Origin: Blattabacterium sp. (Blaberus giganteus)
GTDB lineage: Bacteria > Bacteroidota > Bacteroidia > Flavobacteriales > Blattabacteriaceae
Direction of reading: 5' to 3'
Assembly: GCF_000262715.1 (NCBI RefSeq)
Contig: NC_017924.1
Span: 124,001 to 188,000, forward strand
DNA length: 64,000 nt
Positions within the stretch are counted from its first letter, which is position 1. Each line of letters starts with the position of its first letter. Made by a program: the position numbers and the translations under genes. Positions 49,596 through 59,066 of the stretch are shown in pieces. The notes beneath the pieces were generated by a model, which saw nothing but the letters and a program-made list of their open reading frames with translations, ran no database searches and was not told the DNA's origin.

Positions 49596-50831
49596 ATGAA
49601 AATTTTAGTTCTTGGAAGTGGAGGACGTGAACATGCTATAGGTAAAAAATTATTGGAGGATGATCATTCAATTCATCTTTATTTTTATCCTGGAAATGGA
49701 GGTACAAGTTTAATAGGAAAAAATATTGAAAATCATCATACAACATTAGATTTATGTTTTTTCGCTAAAAAAAATGCAATAGATATAACTATTGTAGGAT
49801 CCGAAACTTTTTTGTTAGAAGGAGTTGTAGACATTTTTAAATATTTTGGATTAAAAATAGTTGGTCCACATTACTTAGCGGCTAAACTTGAAGGAAATCG
49901 CATTTTTGCTAAATCTTTTATGAAAAAATATGGAATTCGTACTCCTAAATATAATATTTTTTTTTGCTATGAAAAAGCTATGAATTTCTTAAAGAAAAAT
50001 GAAAATTCTGTTGCTATCAAAACTAATGGAATTGCTGCAGGAAAAGGAGTTTTTTTAGCCCATAATCAAAATGACGCTATAAAAGCTTTAAAAAATATTA
50101 TGATAAAAAAAAAATTTGGAAAATCTGGAAATCAGATTATTATAGAAGAATTTTTACAAGGAAAAGAAGCTTCCATTATATCTATTTTTAATGGAAAAGA
50201 GATTATCCCTTTTTTATCGGCTAAAGATTATAAAAAAATTGGAGAAAATGAAAAAGGATTGAATACAGGAGGAATGGGCGCAATTGTTCCTAATCCATAT
50301 TGGACAAATTCTATTTGGATAGATTTTAAAAAAAATATTTTAGAACCTACTTTAGAAGGATTAATTATAGAGAAATTAACTTTTTTTGGATTCCTATATT
50401 TTGGATTAATGATAACTTATAACAAAGTTTACTTATTAGAATATAACACTCGCATCGGAGATCCTGAAGCTCAAACATTATTTCCATTAATGAAAAGTAA
50501 CTTTTTAAATATCATTCAATCTACTTTTCAACATAAAAAAATATTTATTGATTGGAAAAAATTATGTTCTTGTTGTGTCGTTTTATCATCTATAGGATAT
50601 CCTGAAAAATATGAAAGTGGAAAAATTATATCAGGATTAAATTCTTTAAAAGAACCTTTTTATATTGCTGGAGCAAAAATAGAACAAGAAAAATGGATAA
50701 CATCAAGTGGACGAGTTATGAATGTAGTCGGAATAGGAAATTCTATTCAAGAAGCCAGAAAAAAAGCTTATGATCAGGTTCAAAAAATTCAATTTGATAA
50801 TTTGTATTTTAGAAAAGATATTGGTTTATAA
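49596..50831 (+). CDS. purD: Phosphoribosylamine--glycine ligase
   Basis: GAR synthetase, an ATP-grasp enzyme of 411 residues. It starts MKILVLGSGGREHAIGKKL at 49596; the frame is open further upstream into purH, but that extension is not PurD-like. Motifs include YPGNGGTSLIG, KTNGIAAGKGVF, LNTGGMGAIVPNP and EYNTRIGDPEAQTLFP. guaA follows after 5 bp. Confidence 0.96.
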   Translation: MKILVLGSGGREHAIGKKLLEDDHSIHLYFYPGNGGTSLIGKNIENHHTTLDLCFFAKKNAIDITIVGSETFLLEGVVDIFKYFGLKIVGPHYLAAKLEGNRIFAKSFMKKYGIRTPKYNIFFCYEKAMNFLKKNENSVAIKTNGIAAGKGVFLAHNQNDAIKALKNIMIKKKFGKSGNQIIIEEFLQGKEASIISIFNGKEIIPFLSAKDYKKIGENEKGLNTGGMGAIVPNPYWTNSIWIDFKKNILEPTLEGLIIEKLTFFGFLYFGLMITYNKVYLLEYNTRIGDPEAQTLFPLMKSNFLNIIQSTFQHKKIFIDWKKLCSCCVVLSSIGYPEKYESGKIISGLNSLKEPFYIAGAKIEQEKWITSSGRVMNVVGIGNSIQEARKKAYDQVQKIQFDNLYFRKDIGL

Positions 50832-50836
50832 AATAA

Positions 50837-52387
50837 ATGAAAAAAGATTTTATACTCATATTAGATTTTGGATCTCAATATAGTCATATGATTGCTAGAA
50901 GAATTCGAGACATAGGAGTATATACTTTATTATATCATTATAATGAAATTTCTATATCTCATATAATTTCAAAAAAACCTAAAGGAGTGATTCTATCAGG
51001 AGGCCCTTTTTCTGTTTATGAAAAAAATTCTCCATTAATCTCAAAAAAAATTTTTCAACTAAATATTCCTATATTCGGGATTTGTTATGGAATGCAACTT
51101 ATTTCTTTTCTTTTTGGAGGAAATATACAAAAATCGAAGTTCAAAGAATATGGAAAATCTTATTTGATCATTGATCATTCTAATAACAATTTATTTCATG
51201 GTATCCCCAATAAGTCTGTTGTTTGGATGAGTCATTTTGATGAAGTAAAAAATATTCCTAGAGAATTTAAAGTGATCGGACATACATCATATTGTGATAT
51301 TGCCGCTTTTAGTCATATCAATAAAGACATTTATGCAGTTCAATTTCATCCAGAAGTCAAAAATACAGAATATGGAAAATCTATGCTGAAAAATTTTGTT
51401 TTTCATATTTGCAAATGTAACTCAAATTGGAAACTAAATAATTTTGTACAAAAAACGATAGATAATATTAAAAAACGTGTAAATCAAAAAAAAGTGGTGC
51501 TAGGTTTTTCCGGAGGAGTTGATTCTTTTGTTACAGCTTACATTATTCATAAAGCTATTGGAAATTCTTTAAATTGTATTTTCGTAGATACAGGATTGCT
51601 GCTAAAAACCGAAAAAGAAAAAATATCTTTTTTATGTAAAAAAATGCATTTTCCTATAAAAATAATAAATGCTAAAAATCATTTTTTATCTAAGTTAATT
51701 GGCATTACAGATCCTGAAAAAAAAAGAAAAATTATAGGGGAAGAATTTATCTATATTTTTCAAAAGGAATCAGAAAAAATTAAAAATGTTGAATTTTTAG
51801 CACAAGGAACTATTTATTCAGATATTATTGAATCTTCTGTTTTTTCAAGAACTTCAATAAGTGATTCCATAAAATCTCATCATAACGTAGGAGGAATTCC
51901 GAAAACATTAATGAAATTAAAACTCATTGAACCATTAAAAGAATTATTTAAAGATGAAGTCAGGAAAATAGGAGAAAAATTAGGACTTCCAAAAGAAATT
52001 TTATATAGTCATCCATTTCCTGGTCCCGGTTTAGGGATTCGTATTATTGGAGAAATAAATGAAAAAAAAATTTCTATTTTAAAAGAAGCAGAAAATATTC
52101 TTTTGCAGGAATTGAAAAATTATAATATTTATGATTCTGTAAATCAAGCTTTTATTCTTTTGCTTCCCGTAAAATCTGTAGGAGTTAAAGGAGATAAACG
52201 AACATATGAGTATGCAGCTATATTACGTGTAATAAATACTGAAGATTTCATGACTGCGACTTTCTCACATTTGCCTTACGATTTTTTAGAAAAAGTTTCA
52301 AGTAGAATTACTAATGAAGTTGATGGAATTAATAGAATAGCATATGATATAACCTCTAAACCTCCATCTACTATTGAATGGGAATAA
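50837..52387 (+). CDS. guaA: GMP synthase (glutamine-hydrolysing)
   Basis: This enzyme converts XMP to GMP. The 516 residues have an N-terminal glutaminase (FDGSQ-like start LILDFGSQYSHMIARRIR, cysteine in FGICYGMQLIS, QFHPEV) and an ATP pyrophosphatase domain with the P-loop VLGFSGGVDSFVTAYI and a C-terminal dimerisation domain ending PPSTIEWE. It closes the purine series; guaB is not in the window. It is convergent with accD, 5 bp apart. Confidence 0.97.
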   Translation: MKKDFILILDFGSQYSHMIARRIRDIGVYTLLYHYNEISISHIISKKPKGVILSGGPFSVYEKNSPLISKKIFQLNIPIFGICYGMQLISFLFGGNIQKSKFKEYGKSYLIIDHSNNNLFHGIPNKSVVWMSHFDEVKNIPREFKVIGHTSYCDIAAFSHINKDIYAVQFHPEVKNTEYGKSMLKNFVFHICKCNSNWKLNNFVQKTIDNIKKRVNQKKVVLGFSGGVDSFVTAYIIHKAIGNSLNCIFVDTGLLLKTEKEKISFLCKKMHFPIKIINAKNHFLSKLIGITDPEKKRKIIGEEFIYIFQKESEKIKNVEFLAQGTIYSDIIESSVFSRTSISDSIKSHHNVGGIPKTLMKLKLIEPLKELFKDEVRKIGEKLGLPKEILYSHPFPGPGLGIRIIGEINEKKISILKEAENILLQELKNYNIYDSVNQAFILLLPVKSVGVKGDKRTYEYAAILRVINTEDFMTATFSHLPYDFLEKVSSRITNEVDGINRIAYDITSKPPSTIEWE

Positions 52388-52392
52388 TTTTT

Positions 52393-53232
52393 TTATATCA
52401 TCATAGAAATTAAATTATATATATTTTTTTTTAATTCGGTTCTAGGTGAAATTAAATCTATAAATCCATGATCCATTAAAAACTCTGCTGTTTGAAATCC
52501 TTTTGGAATATCTTTTCCTATTATTTCTCTAATCACTCTAGGGCCAGCAAATCCAATAAGAGCTCCTGGTTCAGCTATATTTATATCTCCAAGTAAAGAA
52601 TAAGAAGCTGTAACACCTCCTGTAGTTGGATCCGTTAAAACAGAAATATAAGGGATTCTAGCATCACGTAATTGGGTTAATCTAGCCACAGTTTTAGCCA
52701 TTTGCATTAATGAAAAAGAGGATTCCATTATTCTTGCTCCTCCAGATTTAGAAATTAATATATATGGATATTTTTTATCTATACAATGTTTTATAGCTCT
52801 AGATATCTTTTCTCCAACAACGGATCCCATGGATCCTCCTATAAATGAGAAATCCATACAAGATATCACTACATTTATAGTTTTAATTTTTCCAACTCCT
52901 GTTCTAATTGCATCATATAAATTTGTTTTTTTTTGTGCTTCTTGAATTCTATCTGTGTACTTTTTATAATCTTCCCATTTCATAGGATCTTTGCTCATCA
53001 TTTTTATATTCATTTCTATAAATTCACCATGATCAAAAAGAATTTCAAAATATTCTTGACTATGAATTCTTACATGATATCCATCTTCTGGACTAACATA
53101 AGCGTTTTTTTTTAATTCTTCCGTATCTATAATTTTTCCGCTAGGAGTTCTGTACCAAATACCTTTTGGTAAATCCTTTCTTTCATCTATAGATGTTAAT
53201 ATATTCTTTTTTTTTCTTAAAAACCAAGACAT
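52393..53232 (-). CDS. accD: Acetyl-CoA carboxylase carboxyltransferase beta subunit
   Basis: This subunit, with AccA, transfers carboxylate from biotin to acetyl-CoA. The 279 residues start [14 protein letters not shown] and include [49 protein letters not shown] and [16 protein letters not shown]. The region that carries a four-cysteine zinc ribbon in E. coli (about 25-55) has no cysteine here. It lies 9 bp downstream of fbaA. Confidence 0.95.
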   Translation of the reverse strand: MSWFLRKKKNILTSIDERKDLPKGIWYRTPSGKIIDTEELKKNAYVSPEDGYHVRIHSQEYFEILFDHGEFIEMNIKMMSKDPMKWEDYKKYTDRIQEAQKKTNLYDAIRTGVGKIKTINVVISCMDFSFIGGSMGSVVGEKISRAIKHCIDKKYPYILISKSGGARIMESSFSLMQMAKTVARLTQLRDARIPYISVLTDPTTGGVTASYSLLGDINIAEPGALIGFAGPRVIREIIGKDIPKGFQTAEFLMDHGFIDLISPRTELKKNIYNLISMMI

Positions 53233-53241
53233 GGTTATTTT

Positions 53242-54312
53242 TTATAAAGTATTAATATTATTCATGAATTCAAAATATTTTTTTAAAAGAATTTTAAAAG
53301 ATTTTTCTCCTTCTCTGAGCCACACTCTAGGATCATAATATTTTTTATTAGGAATATATTCTCCTTTTGGATTTCCTATTTGTTTTTTTAAATATTCCCT
53401 ATTTTGATTCATGTAATCTCGGATACCACAAGTAAAAGCATATTGTAAATCAGTGTCTATATTCATTTTTACAACTCCATAACTAATAGCTTTTTGTATT
53501 TCATTTTCTGTAGATCCTGATCCTCCATGAAATACTAAAGAAACAGGTTTAGTATTATGAGTATGAAATTTTTTTTGTATATATTCTTGTGTGTTTTTCA
53601 AAATTTCAGGACGAAGCATAACATTTCCAGGTCTATAAACTCCATGTACGTTTCCAAAAGAAGCTGCTATAATAAAATTATCACTGATTTTCATGAGTTT
53701 TTCATAGGCATAAGCAACCTCTTCTGGTTGTGTATAAAGTTTATTGTTTTCTATATTGGAATTATCTATTCCATCCTCTTCTCCTCCTGTTACACCAAGT
53801 TCTATTTCAATAGTCATTTTACTTTGATTCATTCTATCAAAATATTGCTCACAAATGTTAATATTATCTTTTAAAGATTCTTGAGATAGATCTAACATAT
53901 GTGAACTAAACAACGTTTTTCCAAAACGTTTATAATATTTTTCATTGGCTTCGATTAATCCATCGATCCATGGAAGAAAAGGTTTAGAACAATGATCTGT
54001 ATGAAGAATAACCGTTGTTTTATAGTATGAGGCCAATTCATGAACATGCATAGCACAAGCTATTGCACCTTGAATTGCTGCTTTTTGTTTTTTATTGTTT
54101 AATCCTTTTCCAGCATTGAAAATAGCGCCACCATTAGACAATTGAATAATAACAGGAGAATTTACTTCTGCCGCAGTCTCCATAACAGCATTCATTGTAT
54201 TAGATCCAATCACATTTACAGCAGGTATGGAAAAGACGTTTTCCTTAGCATATTCAAATATTTCTTTAAGAATATTACCAGTAGCGACCCCAAAAGGAAA
54301 TTTTTTAGACAT
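53242..54312 (-). CDS. fbaA: Fructose-bisphosphate aldolase, class II
   Basis: This zinc aldolase interconverts FBP with DHAP and glyceraldehyde-3-phosphate. The 356 residues include FSIPAVNVIGS, the zinc-binding LHTDHCSKPFLPW, IEIELGVTGGEEDG and VFHGGSGSTENEI. The start is the ATG at 54312; an upstream in-frame TTG at 54333 is less likely. With fbp it supports gluconeogenic flow. accD follows on the same strand. Confidence 0.96.
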   Translation of the reverse strand: MSKKFPFGVATGNILKEIFEYAKENVFSIPAVNVIGSNTMNAVMETAAEVNSPVIIQLSNGGAIFNAGKGLNNKKQKAAIQGAIACAMHVHELASYYKTTVILHTDHCSKPFLPWIDGLIEANEKYYKRFGKTLFSSHMLDLSQESLKDNINICEQYFDRMNQSKMTIEIELGVTGGEEDGIDNSNIENNKLYTQPEEVAYAYEKLMKISDNFIIAASFGNVHGVYRPGNVMLRPEILKNTQEYIQKKFHTHNTKPVSLVFHGGSGSTENEIQKAISYGVVKMNIDTDLQYAFTCGIRDYMNQNREYLKKQIGNPKGEYIPNKKYYDPRVWLREGEKSFKILLKKYFEFMNNINTL

Positions 54313-54340
54313 GTGTTTAAAATTTTTTAACAAGAATTAA

Positions 54341-54348
54341 CAAATGTA
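54341..54348 (-). promoter_or_regulatory. Possible -7 promoter box for fbaA-accD
   Basis: On the reverse strand this reads TACATTTG, an exact TAnnTTTG match 28 bp before the fbaA ATG. A TTTG lies about 24 bp further upstream, slightly long for a -33 spacing. The position also favours the 54312 ATG start. Confidence 0.4.
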
Positions 54349-54418
54349 AAAAAAAGTATTTTTTATATTATACAAAAAAATATATGAAAAAATTTTTTAT
54401 TAATTAAATTTAATTAAT

Positions 54419-57013
54419 ATGCTAGTTACACCATCTACGTTAAAAATATACAATGCTTCAGCGGGTTCTGGAAAAACTACTTTTTTAGTTATCAATTATC
54501 TTTATGTTTTATTAAAAAGTTCTTATCCTGATGAATTTAAAAGAATTTTGGCTTTAACTTTTACTAGAAAAGCTTCCGAAGAAATGAAAAATCGCATTTT
54601 ACAGTGCATAAAAGAATTTTCAAATAAAAAAGTTAAAAAAGAATATCGTTTTTTGTTTGATTATATTACAAAAAACTTAAGTTTAACAAAGGATCAACTG
54701 TATCAACGTTCTAAAAAAATATTGTTTGCCATATTGCATGATTTCTATTTTTTTTCTAGAAATATAAGTACAATAGATAAATTTACTTATCATATTATAA
54801 GATCTTTTTTTTCAGAAAGAGAAATAAATTTAGAAATGGATACAGATAGATTTCTATTGAAAATTGTAGAAAATATATTATACAGATTAAAAAATTCTGA
54901 AAAATGGTCAAATATTTTGATTCAATCTTCTTTAGAAAAATTAAAAAAAGGAAAAAATTGGGACTTAAAAAAAGAGCTATTAAAAATAGCTCATATAATG
55001 GTTGAAGAAAATAATTTTTTCTATATAGAAAAAATTAAAAATTATTCTTTAGAAGATTTTATGCGTTTAAAAAATATTTTGATCAAAAGAACTAAAATTT
55101 TTGAAAAAAAATGTAAAAAAAAAGGAGAAAATTTTTTTCAACTTTTAGAAAAAATTTCTATTCAAAAACATTCGTTCATTCATTTAGATTTACCAAGATG
55201 TTTCCAAAAATTGATAAATGGAAATATATTTTCTAATCCTTTTAATGAACGTCTTGAAAAATATATTCAAAAAGGAATATTTTATTCTAATTTTTTTTCT
55301 GATAAAAATCAAAAAATACTAATAGAAAAAAATAAAGAAAAAATACTTTTTTTATATAAAAAAACAAAATCTATATATAAAAAAAATATATCAAATTATC
55401 TTTTGGATAAACTTTTCTTAAAAAACATAAACATACTATCAGTAATACATGAAATTGAAAAAGAGTTTCATTATATAAAAAAAGAAAAAAAAATTATTTT
55501 AAATACAGAGTTAAATAAAATTCTTTATGAAAGAATTGTTCAAGAAACATATCCAAAAATATATGAAAAAATAGGGATGCAATATAAACATTATTTCATA
55601 GATGAATTTCAAGATATTTCATTTTTACAATGGCAAAACATTAGAATGTTAATTGAAAATGCTCTATCTGAAAATGGATCTGCTATGATAGTAGGAGATC
55701 CAAAACAATCTATATACAGATGGAGAGGCGGTGATGCTAAACAATTTATAAAATTAATTTACTTTAAATCAAAAAATTACAAAAAACAAATACAAACCAT
55801 AGAAAAAAATTTTCGTAGTTATGAAGAAATTGTAAAATTTAATAATTTACTTTATCAATCTATATCTAAAACATTCAATTCTACTATTTATCAAGATATA
55901 TATAAAAATTACAAACAAAAAATAGATAAAAAGAAATATGGAGGATATGTAGAAATCAATTTTATTCATGATTATTTTAATCAAAATTACAAAGAACATA
56001 TTTATTCAAGTATAAAAAATAAAATAGAAAAATTATTAAAACAAAAATATGCATTATCAGATATTGCAATTTTAGTCAGAAATAATGAAGAGGGTCATTT
56101 TTTATCTGAAAAACTAGTAGAAGATGGGATTCATGTAAATACTTCTATTTCTTTATTAATAAAAAATCATTTGGAAATACAAATCATAATAAATTTTTTG
56201 AATATTATTGCTTATCCACATTGTTATCAAAAAAGAGTTATTTTAATTTTTTTACTGTTAAAAAAAAGATTTTTTCGTACTCAAACAAAAATAAATGATC
56301 ATGATTTCATTATAAAAATACTTTTTTTACCTTTAGATTTATTCTTAAAAAAAATTATATTGAAAAATTCATTAACATTAAACAAATTATATAATAAATC
56401 TATATACAATATATCAGAAGATGTTATTGAAGTTTTTGGTTTATTGAATAAACAAAATTCTACATATATCTATTCTTTTTTAGATTTTGTTTATAGATCT
56501 ATGAAAAGGGTAGGAAATTCCATTATAGATTTTTTAGATGATTGGGAATTAAAAAAAGAAAAAGAAAGCATTGTGATTTCTGATCACATCAATGCTATTC
56601 GTATTATGACTATTCATAAATCTAAAGGATTGCAATTTCCTGTGGTACTCATTCCTTTCACCGATTGGAATATTTATTCCAAAAATAAAGAAGAAACCTG
56701 GATAGATGTCAATCCTCATTTATATAATGGATTAAATACTATTTATTTAGAAATAGAAACCTATTTAAAACATATGAAATATGATAATAATATTCGTAAT
56801 TTTTATGAATATCATCTATCAGATATTAAATTTGATAACATTAATTTGTTATATGTAGCAACGACCCGTTCTATTGAACAACTCATTTTATTTTCTAAAC
56901 TTGGAAATGATCAATCTGTGTCATTTTACATTAAAAATTTTTTATGTGAAAAAAAAATGTGGAATAAAAAAAAATGTAAGTATTTATTCGGCATAGAAAA
57001 AAAAAGTTCTTAA
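54419..57013 (+). CDS. UvrD/RecB/AddA-like superfamily I DNA helicase, lacking a nuclease domain
   Basis: The 864-residue helicase has motif I YNASAGSGKTTF (11-22), motif II FIDEFQDIS, GDPKQSIYRWRGGD, NFRSYEEI, motif V MTIHKSKGLQFPVVLIPF and motif VI LLYVATTRSIEQLILFS. RecB/AddA relatives in Bacteroidota run to about 1050 residues with a C-terminal PD-(D/E)xK nuclease. This protein ends about 45 residues after motif VI, so the nuclease is missing. No AddB/RecC-like partner is adjacent. The region between motifs I and II is rich in Lys and Ile. Confidence 0.88.
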   Translation: MLVTPSTLKIYNASAGSGKTTFLVINYLYVLLKSSYPDEFKRILALTFTRKASEEMKNRILQCIKEFSNKKVKKEYRFLFDYITKNLSLTKDQLYQRSKKILFAILHDFYFFSRNISTIDKFTYHIIRSFFSEREINLEMDTDRFLLKIVENILYRLKNSEKWSNILIQSSLEKLKKGKNWDLKKELLKIAHIMVEENNFFYIEKIKNYSLEDFMRLKNILIKRTKIFEKKCKKKGENFFQLLEKISIQKHSFIHLDLPRCFQKLINGNIFSNPFNERLEKYIQKGIFYSNFFSDKNQKILIEKNKEKILFLYKKTKSIYKKNISNYLLDKLFLKNINILSVIHEIEKEFHYIKKEKKIILNTELNKILYERIVQETYPKIYEKIGMQYKHYFIDEFQDISFLQWQNIRMLIENALSENGSAMIVGDPKQSIYRWRGGDAKQFIKLIYFKSKNYKKQIQTIEKNFRSYEEIVKFNNLLYQSISKTFNSTIYQDIYKNYKQKIDKKKYGGYVEINFIHDYFNQNYKEHIYSSIKNKIEKLLKQKYALSDIAILVRNNEEGHFLSEKLVEDGIHVNTSISLLIKNHLEIQIIINFLNIIAYPHCYQKRVILIFLLLKKRFFRTQTKINDHDFIIKILFLPLDLFLKKIILKNSLTLNKLYNKSIYNISEDVIEVFGLLNKQNSTYIYSFLDFVYRSMKRVGNSIIDFLDDWELKKEKESIVISDHINAIRIMTIHKSKGLQFPVVLIPFTDWNIYSKNKEETWIDVNPHLYNGLNTIYLEIETYLKHMKYDNNIRNFYEYHLSDIKFDNINLLYVATTRSIEQLILFSKLGNDQSVSFYIKNFLCEKKMWNKKKCKYLFGIEKKSS

Positions 57014-57014
57014 T

Positions 57015-57869
57015 TTACTTTACATGTTTTTCAGCATGATAAGAAGATCTAACTAATGGTCCACTTTCTACATATTTAAATCCCATTTTTAATCCAATTA
57101 TTTTCAATTCTTCGAATTGCTCTGGAAAAACAAAAAAACGAACAGGGTAATGTTTTAAGGAAGGTTGTAAATATTGTCCCATTGTCAGAATATCTACTTG
57201 AGAACTTTTGATATCTTTCATTGTTTCTATTATTTCTTCTTTTGTTTCTCCTAATCCTAACATGATTCCTGTTTTTGTACGTATATTTTGATTTTTTTCT
57301 TTTATATATTGTAATACTTCGAGACTACGACCATATTTAGCTTGAATACGAATTTTTTTTGTTAATCTAGAAACCGTTTCTACATTATGAGAAATCACTT
57401 CTGGATGAACATCAATTATTTTATCTATTATTTTTTTTTCTCCTTTAAAATCTGGAATTAAAGCTTCTATTGTAATGTTTGGATTAAAATATCGTATTTT
57501 TTGTATGGTTTTAATCCATATAGAAGAACCCATATCATGTAAATCATCTCGATTTACAGAAGTCAATACAGCATGTTTTATTTTTAGTATTTTTATAGAT
57601 TTTGCCACTTTTTCTGGTTCTGTCCAGTCTATTTGATTAGGACGTCCTGTTTTTACTCCACAAAATCTACAAGATCTTGTACAAATATTTCCCAATATCA
57701 TAAAAGTAGCTACTCCTTTTTCCCAACATTCTCCCATATTGGGACAATTTCCACTTTGACAAATTGTATGCAGTTTATGCATAGAAACTAATTTCTGCAA
57801 TTCATGATAATTTTTACTTATTGGTAATTTTACTTTTATCCACTTTGGTTTTTTTCGAATTACGTTCAT
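57015..57869 (-). CDS. lipA: Lipoyl synthase
   Basis: This radical-SAM enzyme inserts sulfur into octanoyl groups of lipoate-dependent complexes. The 284 residues carry the auxiliary-cluster CX4CX5C (CQSGNCPNMGECW), the radical-SAM CX3CX2C (CTRSCRFCGV), and the terminal serine ligand in VRSSYHAEKH. Length is normal. It is convergent with the helicase, separated by one base. Confidence 0.97.
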   Translation of the reverse strand: MNVIRKKPKWIKVKLPISKNYHELQKLVSMHKLHTICQSGNCPNMGECWEKGVATFMILGNICTRSCRFCGVKTGRPNQIDWTEPEKVAKSIKILKIKHAVLTSVNRDDLHDMGSSIWIKTIQKIRYFNPNITIEALIPDFKGEKKIIDKIIDVHPEVISHNVETVSRLTKKIRIQAKYGRSLEVLQYIKEKNQNIRTKTGIMLGLGETKEEIIETMKDIKSSQVDILTMGQYLQPSLKHYPVRFFVFPEQFEELKIIGLKMGFKYVESGPLVRSSYHAEKHVK

Positions 57870-57924
57870 ATATTTTTAATTTTTATTATTATACTATAAA
57901 AAATATAAAAATCAATTTTTTTTG

Positions 57925-57932
57925 ATAAATTT
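57925..57932 (+). promoter_or_regulatory. Possible -7 promoter box for the Nif3-like gene
   Basis: TAAATTTG matches TAnnTTTG exactly, 29 bp before the ATG at 57961. It overlaps an upstream in-frame TTG at 57922, supporting the ATG as the true start. No -33 box was recognised. Confidence 0.4.
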
Positions 57933-57960
57933 GTCAAAATGTATGTTTTTATTGATTGAT

Positions 57961-59064
57961 ATGGAAGTGTTTGTTAGGGATATAGCTAATAGATTAGAAA
58001 ATATTGCTCCTATAGAATATGCAGATTCTTATGATAACGTTGGATTAATAGTAGGGTCATTTCATAAAAAAGTAAAGAATGTATTAGTAACTTTAGATCT
58101 CACTGAAGAGGTATTTTATGAATCTATCAATAAAAAATGCGATTTGATAATTTCTTTTCATCCTATCATTTTTCAACCTATTAAGAATATAACTGGAAAA
58201 ACATTTTCAGAAAGAGTTATAATTCAAGCATTAAAAAATGATATATCTATTTATGTGATTCACACAAATTTAGATGTCATATGGGAAGGAACATCATCTT
58301 ATATATCCAAATTATTAAAAATTAAAAGAGAGAAAGTTCTTTTTCCAAAAAAAGAAACCATAAAAAAATTAATCACATATGTTCCAATAGATTATGCTGA
58401 TAAAGTTAGAAATGCTTTATTTGAAGCAGGAGCTGGAAATATTTCTAATTACAGTCATTGTAGTTATAATTTTGATGGATTTGGAAGTTATATGGGAAAC
58501 AAAGAAACAAACCCTTTTATTGGAAGAAAAGAAATTTTTCATATGGAAAAAGAAACCTGCATTAGTGTACTATTTCCTGATTATAAATTAAATATAATAA
58601 AAAAGGCTCTATTTAAAAATCATCCTTATGAAGAAGTAGCTTACGAAATTTATAATCTTGAAAATATAAATCCTTATATAGGAATAGGTTTTGTAGGAAA
58701 TATTTTTGAAAAAATGAATGAATATAATTTTCTTCTTTTTATCAAAAAAAAAATGAATGTTCCTTGTATTCGTCATTCTAATTTTACAGAAAGAAAAATT
58801 AAAAAAGTAGCTATGATTACAGGGTCAGGACGTTTTGGAATAGAATGTGCAATCAAAGAAGAAGCTGATGTTTTTATATCTTCTGATTTAAAATATCATG
58901 ATTTTTTTAAATATGAAAAAAAAATATTAATAGTGGATGTCGGACATTATGAATCTGAAAAATTTACTAAAAATTTACTGAAATCTTTTTTAAATAAAAA
59001 TTTTACTTCTATTTATGTTTATGAATCAGAAATTCATACTAATCCAGTTAAATATTTTTATTAA
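57961..59064 (+). CDS. Nif3-like dinuclear metal centre protein
   Basis: The 367-residue NIF3/YqfO family protein begins MEVFVRDIANRLENIAP and has YADSYDNVGLIVG, FHPIIFQP, HTNLDVIWEG, a central inserted PII-like domain with HPYEEVAYEIY, and the C-terminal VAMITGSGRFG and DVGHYESE. The family forms hexameric rings with two metals; some members are annotated GTP cyclohydrolase I type 2, but the physiological role is unresolved. It is followed after 2 bp by the zinc-ribbon-like gene, the usual Bacteroidota pair. Confidence 0.93.
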   Translation: MEVFVRDIANRLENIAPIEYADSYDNVGLIVGSFHKKVKNVLVTLDLTEEVFYESINKKCDLIISFHPIIFQPIKNITGKTFSERVIIQALKNDISIYVIHTNLDVIWEGTSSYISKLLKIKREKVLFPKKETIKKLITYVPIDYADKVRNALFEAGAGNISNYSHCSYNFDGFGSYMGNKETNPFIGRKEIFHMEKETCISVLFPDYKLNIIKKALFKNHPYEEVAYEIYNLENINPYIGIGFVGNIFEKMNEYNFLLFIKKKMNVPCIRHSNFTERKIKKVAMITGSGRFGIECAIKEEADVFISSDLKYHDFFKYEKKILIVDVGHYESEKFTKNLLKSFLNKNFTSIYVYESEIHTNPVKYFY

Positions 59065-59066
59065 TT

